Below are positions 29,538 to 36,661 of a stretch of 36,661 bases of DNA, piece after piece; within the stretch, counting starts at the first letter, position 1, and each line of letters opens with the position of its first letter. Where the stretch lies: contig CAMFHP010000089.1 of the NCBI GenBank assembly GCA_945952225.1, positions 1-36,661 on the forward strand, written 5' to 3'. The notes below the pieces were generated by a model. It was not told the origin of the DNA. It made no database searches and was given only the letters and a program-made list of their open reading frames with translations. Origin of the DNA: an uncultured Myxococcaceae bacterium. Lineage in GTDB: Bacteria; Myxococcota_A; Polyangia; Polyangiales; Ga0077539. The translations under genes were made by a program, and so were the position numbers.

Positions 29538-29545
29538 ACGGTATC
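29538..29545 (-). promoter_or_regulatory. Candidate -10 box (GATACCGT) for the carboxylesterase
   Basis: Minus-strand GATACCGT is followed by CGCGCCACG and then ATG 29528. The nine-base gap implies a leader of about three bases. No Shine-Dalgarno or convincing -35 is seen. Confidence 0.45.
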
Positions 29546-29583
29546 GCATCGTCGCCGCGCCACGGAGCACAACGTCGCGCAGG

Positions 29584-30165
29584 CTACTGGAGGGGAACGA
29601 GCTCGGTGCCGTTCCAGCGGTAGCGGTAGACGTCGCGGGTGGTGCCGCGCTGGTCGACGACCTCGACGCCGCGGCGGTCGGCGGTGGGGCGCAGGGTGAC
29701 GGTCTCGACGGTGCGGTCGACGCGGCGCTGCGTGAGGGCCACGACCTCCCAGCGGTCGTTCACGCGGCGGTTCACCACGAGGCAGTCGCGCACCTGAAAG
29801 ACGCGCTCGCGGATGCGGTCTCCGTCGAGGTCGACGTCGACGTACGAGTCCGTGAGGTCGGCGTCGATGATCGCGGGCGACACGCAGCGTCCGCCGCGGG
29901 GATCGTTGCGCAGAAACGCATCGACCTCGGTGTACCGCGGCGCAGGCGGACCCGGCGGCTCCGCAGGCGGAGGCGGCGGAGGAGGAGGCGGCGGTGGCGG
30001 AGGCGGTGGTGGAGGAGGGGGCGGTGGAGGCGGCGGCGGTGGAGGAGGCGGCGCTTCGTCGCCCGACGAGGTCGACGACGACGGCGCGGTGGACGACGAC
30101 GGCGCGCTCGAACAGGCCGCGGCGGTGAGCGCGGTCGCGAGCGTGAGCGTGAGGACGTGGCGCAT
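29584..30165 (-). CDS. Lipoprotein with 29-residue polyproline tract
   Basis: A 193-residue lipoprotein: signal peptide ending T-A-A-A-C (Cys18), a Ser/Thr-rich stretch (about 19-34), then 29 consecutive Pro codons followed by AEPPGPPAPRY. The C-terminal domain (about 75-193) has an EF-like acidic segment, DSYVDVDLDGDRIRE, resembling calcium-binding or FG-GAP-type loops, and alternating basic strands (VVNRRVNDRWEVVALTQRR). I recognise no family. The proline run probably forms a rigid polyproline-II rod across the periplasm or peptidoglycan, and its translation would require EF-P. The gene is 15 bases downstream of the WD40-like gene, so the two are likely one operon. Confidence 0.8.
   Translation of the reverse strand: MRHVLTLTLATALTAAACSSAPSSSTAPSSSTSSGDEAPPPPPPPPPPPPPPPPPPPPPPPPPPPPPAEPPGPPAPRYTEVDAFLRNDPRGGRCVSPAIIDADLTDSYVDVDLDGDRIRERVFQVRDCLVVNRRVNDRWEVVALTQRRVDRTVETVTLRPTADRRGVEVVDQRGTTRDVYRYRWNGTELVPLQ
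29965..30051 (-). repeat. Polyproline codon tract, 29 CCN codons
   Basis: Eighty-seven bases of CCN codons on the minus strand, appearing as GGN runs on the plus strand. The third bases vary, so it is not a simple trinucleotide microsatellite. The G-rich strand could also form G-quadruplexes. Confidence 0.9.
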
Positions 30166-30181
30166 GGGGCCGCGGAGTGTT

Positions 30182-32044
30182 TCACACTTTCGCGCGCGGG
30201 GCGGCGGACTCGTCGGCGCGGAGCTCGTAGCGGATGCAGAGTCCGAGGGCCGTGCCCGCGACGAACCAGCGCTCGTCGGGGGAGAGCGCGAGGGCGGTCA
30301 CCTGGTCGTGGCGGTGCGCGAGGCGAAGCGGGGTCGCGCGGCCCGTGCGGAGGTCGCAGAGGTCGAGGCGTCCGTTGCCCGCGGAGCCCACGGCAGCGCG
30401 GTCTCCGAGCGCGACGTGCGGATGATGGAGCAGCGCGGCGCCGCCCGCGTGGCGCGCGCGAAGCTCGCCGGTCACGAGGTCGTGAAGGAGCATGCCCGCG
30501 TGGGTGGTCGTGGCCGTCGCGAGGTCGCCCGCGTCGGTGATGCGATGCACGAGCACCGCGCCGCGCGGCGGGTCGAGGGTGTGCGTGCTGGAGGGCGATC
30601 CGTCGTGGGCGTGCACGAGCGAGAAGCGCACGCCGCCGTCGCGCAGGGGCTGCCACGCGAGCAGTGCGTGGAGGCCGTCGGTCGAGAAGCCCAGCGCGTT
30701 GCGGGGGCATTGCGCGACGCGCGCGCGGGCCAGCACGGTGAGCGAGTGCGCGTCGAGGAGGAGCGTCGTCGTGTCGGCGTCGTGCGGGCCGTGGTGCGAC
30801 GCGAGGAGGCGCGTTCCGTCGGGCGAGAGGGCCAGCGTGTCGAGGGGCGGGAGCGCGGGCGCGTGATGGGTCTCGGTGAGGTCGGCGAGGCTCCACGCGC
30901 GCACGCCGTCGCGCTCACCGACGGAGAGCGCCGCGCGTCCGTCGCGGGAGAGGGCCAGCGCGCGCACCGGGCCCGCGTGGCCTTCGAGCGTGGCGAGCAC
31001 CTCGCCGTGGTCCGTGTCCCAGAGTCGCAGCGTGCCGTCGCGACTCGCGGTGAGCGCGCGGCGTCCGTCGGCGGTGAGCGCGATGGCCGTCACCGCGTCG
31101 GCGTGGCCGCTGCGTGCGTCGTGACGGGCCGGAGGGTTCCATCGCACGAGCACGGCGCCCTGCGGCTCGCGGTGCAGCGATGCGCCCGCGGCGGCGATCG
31201 CATCGACCGCGCCCGCGGACCACACCCTCGGCGGCTCGTGGGCGGGTGTGGCCACGGTGCCGTCGTCGTGACCGCGCGCGACGGCGTGCGTGTCGGGCGC
31301 GGCGCAGAGGGCGCGCACGGGCGATCCGTGGGCGTGGTGCGTGACCGCGCGGGCGCGGGCCGCGAGGGGATGGAGCGCGCTGCGTCCGTCGTCGAAGCCG
31401 AGCGCGAGGGCGTCGAGGGCGCGGAGGTCGAGGGCCGTGATGCGCGCGCCGCGCGGGGCCGCGAAGGTGCGTCGCTCGCGGCCGAGGGCGTCGACGAGCG
31501 TGGCCCGCGTGCGGGCGCGGTTGCACCACGCGGCGAGCGTTCCGTCGGGGTGCAGCGCGAGGGGGGCTTCGCCTTCTGCGTCGACCCACGGCGCCGCGCC
31601 GTCGAGGCGCCAGGCGCGCACGCGTCCGTTGCGTGCGAGGAGCGCCGCGGGGGCGCGCGCGAGTGCGACCGCGGCGGGGTCACCGGGCGCGTCGGTGAAG
31701 CGCGCGAGCTCGATGCCGCGACGCGCGTCGAGCACGAGGCACGCGCCGCTCGGGTCGGTGAAGAGCAGCCGCGCTCCGTCGGGCGACACGTCGAACACGC
31801 CCGCGCGGGGCAGGGGAACGCGCCACAGCGTGCGCGCGCTCTCGGGCTCCCACGCGACGAGCAGGGCCTCGCCCTCGGGGGGAACACAGTGGGCCCACGC
31901 GACGGTCGCATCGTCGGCGAGGCGCACCGCGCGGGGCCACGGGAGACGTCCACGGCGCGATCCCCACGAGGCCACGGCGCGCGCGCGGTCGTTCGCGGGG
32001 GGCGCGTCGCTCCATCGTTCGGGGCTTCGGCTCGCGGTGCGCAT
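30182..32044 (-). CDS. WD40-repeat-like protein
   Basis: A 620-residue protein without a signal peptide. Degenerate WD40 blades recur along its length; the clearest pair is about 295-390, GHADAVTAIALTADGRRALT with SRDGTLRLWDTD, followed by GHAGPVRALALSRDGRAALS. Further blade-like units such as FDVSPDGARLLF and LALSPDERWFVAG occur near both ends, compatible with two seven-bladed propellers. It probably acts as a cytoplasmic scaffold; no enzymatic domain is seen. ATG 32044 is chosen because GGAGGG lies just upstream; the frame stays open to 32389 but through the histidine kinase region. It is divergent from the GAF histidine kinase and lies upstream of the polyproline lipoprotein. Confidence 0.88.
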   Translation of the reverse strand: MRTASRSPERWSDAPPANDRARAVASWGSRRGRLPWPRAVRLADDATVAWAHCVPPEGEALLVAWEPESARTLWRVPLPRAGVFDVSPDGARLLFTDPSGACLVLDARRGIELARFTDAPGDPAAVALARAPAALLARNGRVRAWRLDGAAPWVDAEGEAPLALHPDGTLAAWCNRARTRATLVDALGRERRTFAAPRGARITALDLRALDALALGFDDGRSALHPLAARARAVTHHAHGSPVRALCAAPDTHAVARGHDDGTVATPAHEPPRVWSAGAVDAIAAAGASLHREPQGAVLVRWNPPARHDARSGHADAVTAIALTADGRRALTASRDGTLRLWDTDHGEVLATLEGHAGPVRALALSRDGRAALSVGERDGVRAWSLADLTETHHAPALPPLDTLALSPDGTRLLASHHGPHDADTTTLLLDAHSLTVLARARVAQCPRNALGFSTDGLHALLAWQPLRDGGVRFSLVHAHDGSPSSTHTLDPPRGAVLVHRITDAGDLATATTTHAGMLLHDLVTGELRARHAGGAALLHHPHVALGDRAAVGSAGNGRLDLCDLRTGRATPLRLAHRHDQVTALALSPDERWFVAGTALGLCIRYELRADESAAPRAKV

Positions 32045-32128
32045 CGACCCTCCAGAACGGATCTCGGGCCGCGGACCTGCATCGATCGTCGAAGGCGCGT
32101 GCGGCCTTCGGACGCCGCGCGGGCGTGT

Positions 32129-32136
32129 GGTACGGT
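32129..32136 (+). promoter_or_regulatory. Candidate -10 box (GGTACGGT) for the GAF histidine kinase
   Basis: TGTGGTACGGTC nearly repeats the TGTGATACGGTC before the sensor gene at 36283. Here the ATG is 79 bases away, so this transcript would have a leader. Confidence 0.35.
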
Positions 32137-32215
32137 CCGCGCCGCCGCAGCGCCCCGGGGAGCCACACGGTGTGGCCTTCTTCGCCACCCACCGGGACGC
32201 CGCGCTCGCAGGGTC

Positions 32216-33478
32216 ATGGCGAACGAATCGTCTGCGCTCCTCTCCGTCGCGTTGCAGCTCACGGCCACGCGCAGCCTCGACGCGCTGCTGCCCGTGGTGC
32301 TCGAACACCTCGTCGACCTCACGGGCGCCGAGCGCGCGCTCTTCGCCCTCTTCGACGAGCGCAACGAGATCGAAGACGCCGTGGTGCACAACCTCGCGTG
32401 GGAGCCCGGCACCGACCTCCCCATCTCACGGGGCATCGTTCACGAGGTGCTCGCCACGGGCGAGATGCGCGAGGTGGTGAACGCCGACCTCGACTCGCTC
32501 CGCAACGTGCACGAGAGCATCCGGCAGTACGGGCTGCGGTTCATTCTCGCGATGCCCGTCTTCGAATCGGGGCGCGTCTCGGGCGTGCTCTACGCCGACA
32601 GCCGCGGCGCCGTGCGCGCCGAGGGCGACCGCCGCGTCGAGGTGATCCGCGCGCTCGCGGGCATCGTGGGCATCGCGCTCGAAAACGCGCGGCTCCTCGA
32701 CGAGCAGCGCGCGCGGGCGATGCTCCTCGGCAAGGTGGTGCACGACCTCCGCGGGCCGCTCACGGCGGTGACCCTCGGCGTCGACGTGGTGCGTGGCGCC
32801 GTGCGCGACCCCGACGTCGCCCCGATGATCGACCAGATGGCCTTCGCCGGCGGCAAGATGGAGGCCTACTGCGAGAGCGCGCTCCGCCTCGCGGGCCTCG
32901 ACGGCGCGGTCGACGAACCACCGCCCGCGCCCATCGTGTGGGGCGAGCTCCTTGCGCGCCACGCGCGGCTCTTCGAACGTGTCGCGGGGCAGTACGGGGT
33001 CTCGGTGTCGACGTCGGTCGACGAGGGGCTCCCGACGGTGCACACGTGGCCCGACCGCGTGGGCCTCACGCTCGACAACCTCATCTTCAACGCGCTCAAG
33101 CACGCGGCCGCGGGCACGGTGGTGAACGTGACGGCGCGTCGCCGCGACGACGCGGGTCCGTGGGGCGGGCGTGAGCGCGCGCGCTCGGCGATGGCGGGGC
33201 TCTTTCGCAAGGTGCCCTGCGCCGAGGCCGACCCCGCGGGCGGATGGGTCGAGGTGTCGGTGCACAACCGCGGCGCGCCCATCGCGCCCTCGCTCATGCC
33301 GCGCATCTTCGAGGAGCGCGTGACCGACGACCACACGGGACGCGGCGTGCGCGCGACGGGGCTCGGCCTCGCCATCGTCGATCAGTGCGTGCGCTCGCTC
33401 GGAGGCCGCGTGTGGGCCGAGTCGTCGGCCGACGAGGGCACGACCTTTCGCTTCACCGTGCCCGTGATGGCGCGCTGA
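32216..33478 (+). CDS. Soluble GAF-domain sensor histidine kinase
   Basis: A 420-residue cytoplasmic kinase with no membrane helix. GAF domain about 5-158 (LTGAERALFALFDERNEIED, GVLYADSRG); HisKA region with phospho-acceptor His176 in VVHDLRGPLTAV; HATPase about 240-418 with N-box Asn292 in LDNLIFNALKHA, V-S-V-H-N-R-G-A-P-I at 347-356 for the usual D-x-G-x-G region (the Asp is replaced, as in several kinases with a V-x-N-x-G motif), and G-L-G-L at 382-385. An insertion of about 35 residues at 308-342 (RRRDDAGPWGG to AEADPAGG) sits between the N and G1 boxes. No receiver is adjacent. ATG 32216 starts the recognisable GAF helix. Confidence 0.93.
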   Translation: MANESSALLSVALQLTATRSLDALLPVVLEHLVDLTGAERALFALFDERNEIEDAVVHNLAWEPGTDLPISRGIVHEVLATGEMREVVNADLDSLRNVHESIRQYGLRFILAMPVFESGRVSGVLYADSRGAVRAEGDRRVEVIRALAGIVGIALENARLLDEQRARAMLLGKVVHDLRGPLTAVTLGVDVVRGAVRDPDVAPMIDQMAFAGGKMEAYCESALRLAGLDGAVDEPPPAPIVWGELLARHARLFERVAGQYGVSVSTSVDEGLPTVHTWPDRVGLTLDNLIFNALKHAAAGTVVNVTARRRDDAGPWGGRERARSAMAGLFRKVPCAEADPAGGWVEVSVHNRGAPIAPSLMPRIFEERVTDDHTGRGVRATGLGLAIVDQCVRSLGGRVWAESSADEGTTFRFTVPVMAR

Positions 33479-33491
33479 GCGAACCGCGCGG

Positions 33492-34781
33492 TCAGCGACG
33501 CAGGCGGTGGAAGCGCACCGTAGGCGCGTGCGGATAGAGCGCGCGGAGCTCGTCGCGGGTGGAGAGCGTCCACGGGCGGAGCTGCGTGTGGCCGTTCTTG
33601 GTGAACACCACGTTGCCGGCCACGACGGAGGCCGTGTGCACGAGGGCGCCGTCGTCGGCGTAGAGGGCCATCACGTCGCCGAGGCGCGCGTCGGCCGCGG
33701 TCACCTCGTCGGACTGCGCGCGCAGCCACGGCGCGACGTGGTCCGCGGTGGTGGCGTCGGGCGGCGGGGCGGGGCGCGGTGAGCCGTCGAAGAAATGGGC
33801 CGCGGTCCAGAAGCAGTCGCGCGAGGGCTCGCCCGCGGAGGGGTAGCGATCGAGGTGTGCGCGGGCCATGGGCGGGAGCAGCTCGACGAGGGGCACCGTG
33901 CGCGTCGTGGAGGCGGCCTGCATGAGCGTGCGGCGCACCTCGTCGGCGGGCGATCCGAGGCTCCAGTAGCGCACCATCGCGTCGAGGTCGGCGCCGCGCG
34001 GAAGGGTCACCGTCACCGCGAGCGAGTACCGCATGCGCAGCACCCGGATCGCCTCGATGCGCTCGGCGTCGGTCGCGAGTCCGTTGCAGAGCCACGGCAC
34101 GTCGGAGAACGCGTAGTGGTCTCCGTCGCGCCATGTGCCGCGCGCGAGGCGATCGCGCACCGCGGGGGAGAGTCCCTGCATCGCGCTCCACGGACCGAAC
34201 TGCGCCTCGCGAAGGTAGGCGTACACCTGGAGGCGGTTCTCGCCGCGGCGGCGCAGCGTGCGGTAGAGCTGCGCGCGTCCGTCGGGGGTGAGCGACTCGA
34301 CGAGGGCGTCGTCGGGCATGAGCGAACACTCGCGCGCATCGCAGTGAAGCGACGCCTGCGCGCGGGTCACCATCGCGTCGGAGAGGCCCGCCGCGCGGAG
34401 CTGTTGCACCGCGGCGTCGAGGGGCGGATCGAACACCCACGACTCCCATCGCCGAAGGCACTCGTCGGCGTGGAGCGCGCCCTCGGGCAGCGGGAGCTCG
34501 ATGGGGCGCGTGGTGAGCTCACCGGCTTCGAGCGGCCCTTCGGGGAGCGGGTTCTCGTGGGGCGTGGGCTCGGCGGGCGGCGTGCGCGGCGCGGGCTCAC
34601 GGAGCCACGCGAGTCCGGCGAGGGCGGCGATCACCGCGGGCATGGCGAGGAACGCTGCGAGGTTGCGCGGCCCGCGCGGCGGCGTCGCAGGCACGTCGGG
34701 AATCGACGGCCGCGCAGCGGGCTTCGGAGATGTAGACGCGCGATGCGGCGCGGGCCGATGCGCGCGAGGAGGCCTTGCCAC
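33492..34781 (-). CDS. Membrane-anchored protein with possible NlpC/P60-like C-terminus
   Basis: A 429-residue protein: basic Pro-rich cytoplasmic N-terminus (1-39), one transmembrane helix (about 41-60), a Pro/Glu-rich linker and a helical middle part with Cys at 108, 147, 152 and 232. The last 110 residues contain D-C-F-W-T-A-A-H-F (Cys323), RLGDVMALY, VHTASVVAGNVVFTKNG (His382) and TLSTRDELRALYP. That order (Cys at a helix start, G-D, then a strand beginning with His) is the papain-like NlpC/P60 layout, suggesting a periplasmic peptidase. It is my inference and could be wrong. GTG 34781 follows GGAG. The 194 bases beyond it, up to the glycosyltransferase stop, show no gene. Confidence 0.75.
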   Translation of the reverse strand: MARPPRAHRPAPHRASTSPKPAARPSIPDVPATPPRGPRNLAAFLAMPAVIAALAGLAWLREPAPRTPPAEPTPHENPLPEGPLEAGELTTRPIELPLPEGALHADECLRRWESWVFDPPLDAAVQQLRAAGLSDAMVTRAQASLHCDARECSLMPDDALVESLTPDGRAQLYRTLRRRGENRLQVYAYLREAQFGPWSAMQGLSPAVRDRLARGTWRDGDHYAFSDVPWLCNGLATDAERIEAIRVLRMRYSLAVTVTLPRGADLDAMVRYWSLGSPADEVRRTLMQAASTTRTVPLVELLPPMARAHLDRYPSAGEPSRDCFWTAAHFFDGSPRPAPPPDATTADHVAPWLRAQSDEVTAADARLGDVMALYADDGALVHTASVVAGNVVFTKNGHTQLRPWTLSTRDELRALYPHAPTVRFHRLRR

Positions 34782-34975
34782 GGCGACACTCCGCGAGACG
34801 TTGAGGGCACGTCATCCGCGCGCACGGAGGGAGTTGCAGGGGGGGATCCTCGAAGCTCCGTGGCGCAGCGACGGCGCCGACTGTATGGGCCGCGATGCGC
34901 GCCGCGCTACGTGGGTTGTGCGCCGCTCCGTGCGAAGAGTTTGCTCTGTGAAGCGGCTGTGACGACGGCCGGTGA

Positions 34976-36214
34976 TCAGCGTCGCGCGATGCCGCGGAGG
35001 ATCTCCAGGTAGCGCTCGGAGAGGCTCTCGCGGGTGGCGTTCGCGAGGACCCAGGCGCGTCCCCGTTCGCCCATGGCGCGGCGCTCGTCGGGCGCGTCGG
35101 CGAGCTCGCGGAGCCCTTCGGCGATGGCGCGCGGATCTTCGGGCGTGACGAAGCGTCCGGCGCGGGCCTGGTCGCACACGAGCTCGCGCGCGACGCCGTC
35201 GATGGCGAGCACCGAGGGGCGCGCGCAGGCCATGTAGTCGAAGACCTTGTTGGGGTAGACGGTCTTCATCATCGGGTTGCCCTGGAGCACCGCGAGACCC
35301 GCGTCGGCGGCGTTCACCACGTCGGGCATGCGGTGCTTGGCCACGGGGCCGTGGAAGATGATGTTGTCGAGTCCGCGCTGCTTCGCGAGGGCCGTGAGCC
35401 GCGCGCGCTCGGTGCCGTCGCCCACACACGCGATGAGAATGTCGGGACGGTCGCGCAGCAGCGCCGCGGCCTCGACGAGCTGGTCGAGCGCGTTCACCAC
35501 GCCGTGCGCGCCCGCGTAGAGGAACACCGTGCGATCGCCCCAGCCGAACTCGCGCCGCGCGTCGTTGTCGCGGGGCCCGGGGTTGAACATCGACACGTCG
35601 GCGCCGTTGGGCACGAACACGATCTTCTCGGGGGGCACGAGACCGCGCTTCACGATGTCTTCGCGAAAGGCGGGCGTGAGCACGTTCACCAGCGTGGCCT
35701 GCTCGCAGGCCCAGCGCTCCATGCCGTAGAGGGCGCGCGTGAGGAGCGCCTCTTCGCGCAGGAGCCCCGACGTCACGATGCTCCCGGGCCACAGGTCTCG
35801 CACTTCGAACACCCACGGAACGTCGCGCCAGAAGACCTTAGCCGCGAGGTATCCGGGCACGGCGATCGAGAGCGGCGGCGACGTGGCGATGAGCACGTCG
35901 GGCTTCTCGACGGTGAGCGCCGCGGTCGACGACGAGGCCACGAAGCCCCAGAACGCCACCGAGCGACCCACGCGCCCGCGGCGGTACACGCCGGGCACGT
36001 AGCACCGCACGACCTTCACGAGCCCGTCGCGCTCGTGCACGAACCATCGGCCCTGGTATTCGGGCGGCACCGCGCCGGTGTTGTAGTTGAGCGTGCCGGT
36101 GATGACCGTCACGTCGTGCCCGGCCTCGGCCCACATGCGTGCGAACTCGTTGAAGCGCGAGCCGCCGGGCTGCCCCGCGCTCAGGTAGTTCTGGTGAAGG
36201 ATCGCGATCTTCAT
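34976..36214 (-). CDS. Glycosyltransferase family 4 (WbuB/WcaI-like)
   Basis: A 412-residue cytoplasmic GT-B enzyme that transfers a sugar from a nucleotide-sugar donor during exopolysaccharide or O-antigen synthesis. N-terminal acceptor domain: MKIAILHQNYLSAGQPGGSR and FEVRDLWPGS at 136-145, characteristic of the WbuB/WcaI group. C-terminal donor domain: VPNGAD at 201-206, VFLYAGAHG, CVGDGTER and PNKVFDYMACARP at 321-333. The length is typical. The exact sugar cannot be told. No other polysaccharide gene is visible in the window. ATG 36214 has no Shine-Dalgarno but a GATAGCGT box ten bases upstream. It is divergent from the sensor gene, with 68 bases between. Confidence 0.93.
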   Translation of the reverse strand: MKIAILHQNYLSAGQPGGSRFNEFARMWAEAGHDVTVITGTLNYNTGAVPPEYQGRWFVHERDGLVKVVRCYVPGVYRRGRVGRSVAFWGFVASSSTAALTVEKPDVLIATSPPLSIAVPGYLAAKVFWRDVPWVFEVRDLWPGSIVTSGLLREEALLTRALYGMERWACEQATLVNVLTPAFREDIVKRGLVPPEKIVFVPNGADVSMFNPGPRDNDARREFGWGDRTVFLYAGAHGVVNALDQLVEAAALLRDRPDILIACVGDGTERARLTALAKQRGLDNIIFHGPVAKHRMPDVVNAADAGLAVLQGNPMMKTVYPNKVFDYMACARPSVLAIDGVARELVCDQARAGRFVTPEDPRAIAEGLRELADAPDERRAMGERGRAWVLANATRESLSERYLEILRGIARR

Positions 36215-36224
36215 GGGCGGCGCG

Positions 36225-36232
36225 ACGCTATC
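36225..36232 (-). promoter_or_regulatory. Candidate -10 box (GATAGCGT) for the glycosyltransferase
   Basis: Minus-strand GTGATAGCGTCGCGCC ends ten bases before ATG 36214. It mirrors the plus-strand box at 36262-36269; the two hexamers are 33 bases apart, so their upstream regions overlap. Confidence 0.5.
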
Positions 36233-36261
36233 ACGCGCGACGCGGCGCGCAGCAGCGGTGT

Positions 36262-36269
36262 GATACGGT
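36262..36269 (+). promoter_or_regulatory. Candidate -10 box (GATACGGT) for the sensor gene
   Basis: TGTGATACGGTCGCGGCC lies 13 bases before ATG 36283. No Shine-Dalgarno or clear -35 is present. Confidence 0.5.
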
Positions 36270-36282
36270 CGCGGCCCCTCCG

Positions 36283-36661
36283 ATGGCCCCCCGCGCGCGC
36301 AGCGTACGCACCGAGATCGTGACGGGCTTCGCGCTGGTGATCCTCGCGTTCGGCGCCGTGGCCACGTACTCGCTCGCGCGGCAGCAGCGCGCCGTCGCCT
36401 CGATGCGCCTCGCCAACGAGGGATACCTCCGCCTCGCCACGCAGCTCGTCGAGCTCCGCGTGAACCAGGGCCTCTTCAACACGCAGCTCGATCAGCTCCT
36501 CGACGTCGACCCGCGCACCCGCGTGGCCTCGCGCGCGTGGCTCTCGCTCGCCCGCCGCTCGCGCCGCGCCCGCCTCGCCGCCGCCGTGGCCCTCGTGCGC
36601 GAGACCCGCCTCCGCGCCACCGACGCCGACGACCGCGCGCTCCTCGACCGCGCCGCCGCCT
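36283..36661 (+). CDS. N-terminus of a membrane sensor, probably histidine kinase (3' cut by window)
   Basis: The open frame runs from ATG 36283 (MAPRARSVRTEIV) to the window edge, 126 residues. A single membrane helix at about 11-31 (IVTGFALVILAFGAVATYSLA) follows a short basic segment, and then a long helical region begins (about 35-126, rich in Arg, Leu and Ala: RLATQLVELRVNQGLFNTQL). This is the usual look of the periplasmic four-helix sensor part of a myxobacterial two-component kinase (NtrB-like), but the kinase core lies outside the window, so the assignment is inferred. It is divergent from the glycosyltransferase gene. Confidence 0.65.
   Translation, partial: MAPRARSVRTEIVTGFALVILAFGAVATYSLARQQRAVASMRLANEGYLRLATQLVELRVNQGLFNTQLDQLLDVDPRTRVASRAWLSLARRSRRARLAAAVALVRETRLRATDADDRALLDRAAA

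Noticed and set aside
29813-32215. Long upstream extension of the GAF histidine kinase frame
   Set aside because: It runs antisense to the polyproline and WD40-like genes, is low in complexity (Gly run, Arg/Ala) and adds no domain; the kinase starts at ATG 32216.
34782-34975. Possible tRNA or small RNA in the 194-base gap before the glycosyltransferase stop
   Set aside because: No cloverleaf, T-arm consensus or convincing promoter/terminator pair could be found by eye.

Overview
The window is gene-dense, very GC-rich DNA with no RNA gene, insertion sequence, prophage or CRISPR array that I can recognise. It most likely comes from a myxobacterium, perhaps a Polyangiales/Sandaracinaceae-type organism. 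This is inferred from MYXO-CTERM-like C-termini (Cys, transmembrane helix, Arg cluster) on two proteins, a gene pair resembling Myxococcus MXAN_2561/MXAN_2562, a cysteine-rich MXAN_6577-like repeat protein, and at least six lipoproteins, several with Asp/Ala-rich linkers. No stretch over 300 bases lacks a gene.

Layout. 1-2368 (+): a head-to-tail array of beta-propeller-like genes (890-bp unit, at least three copies, the first cut by the window edge) plus a small hypothetical gene. 2346-5832 (-): a steroid-reductase-like membrane protein, a lipase-like lipoprotein, a beta-barrel-like protein and a di-haem cytochrome c. 6070-8060 (+): a VOC protein and an Imm26/LRR-like gene broken at a run of nine Gs. 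8064-13023 (-): outer-membrane barrel and MYXO-CTERM partner, asd, a K+ channel with RCK domains, and a TetR regulator. 13071-13910 (+): a PF10118 ferritin-like metal hydrolase, divergent from the TetR gene. 13915-17407 (-): a VIT/vWA surface protein and a two-repeat lipoprotein. 17507-20062 (+): a large cysteine-rich surface protein. 20139-20753 (-): a CPBP intramembrane protease. 20885-27762 (+): a response regulator-GAF-HD-GYP protein, YqgE, a TPR metallopeptidase and thiC. 27870-32044 (-): a carboxylesterase lipoprotein, a polyproline lipoprotein and a WD40-like protein. 32216-33478 (+): a soluble GAF histidine kinase. 33492-36214 (-): a possible NlpC/P60-like protein and a GT4 glycosyltransferase. 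36283 onward (+): the start of a membrane sensor, probably a histidine kinase.

Themes. Housekeeping genes (asd, thiC, yqgE-like) are interspersed with cell-envelope genes. Several starts lack a Shine-Dalgarno sequence and instead have a GATANNGT-like box (resembling a -10 element) only 7-13 nt upstream, which suggests leaderless or nearly leaderless transcripts. The best candidates for something undescribed are the tandem propeller array with mosaic (gene-conversion-like) identity, the G9-interrupted immunity-like gene, and the co-occurrence of MYXO-CTERM substrates with a CPBP protease.
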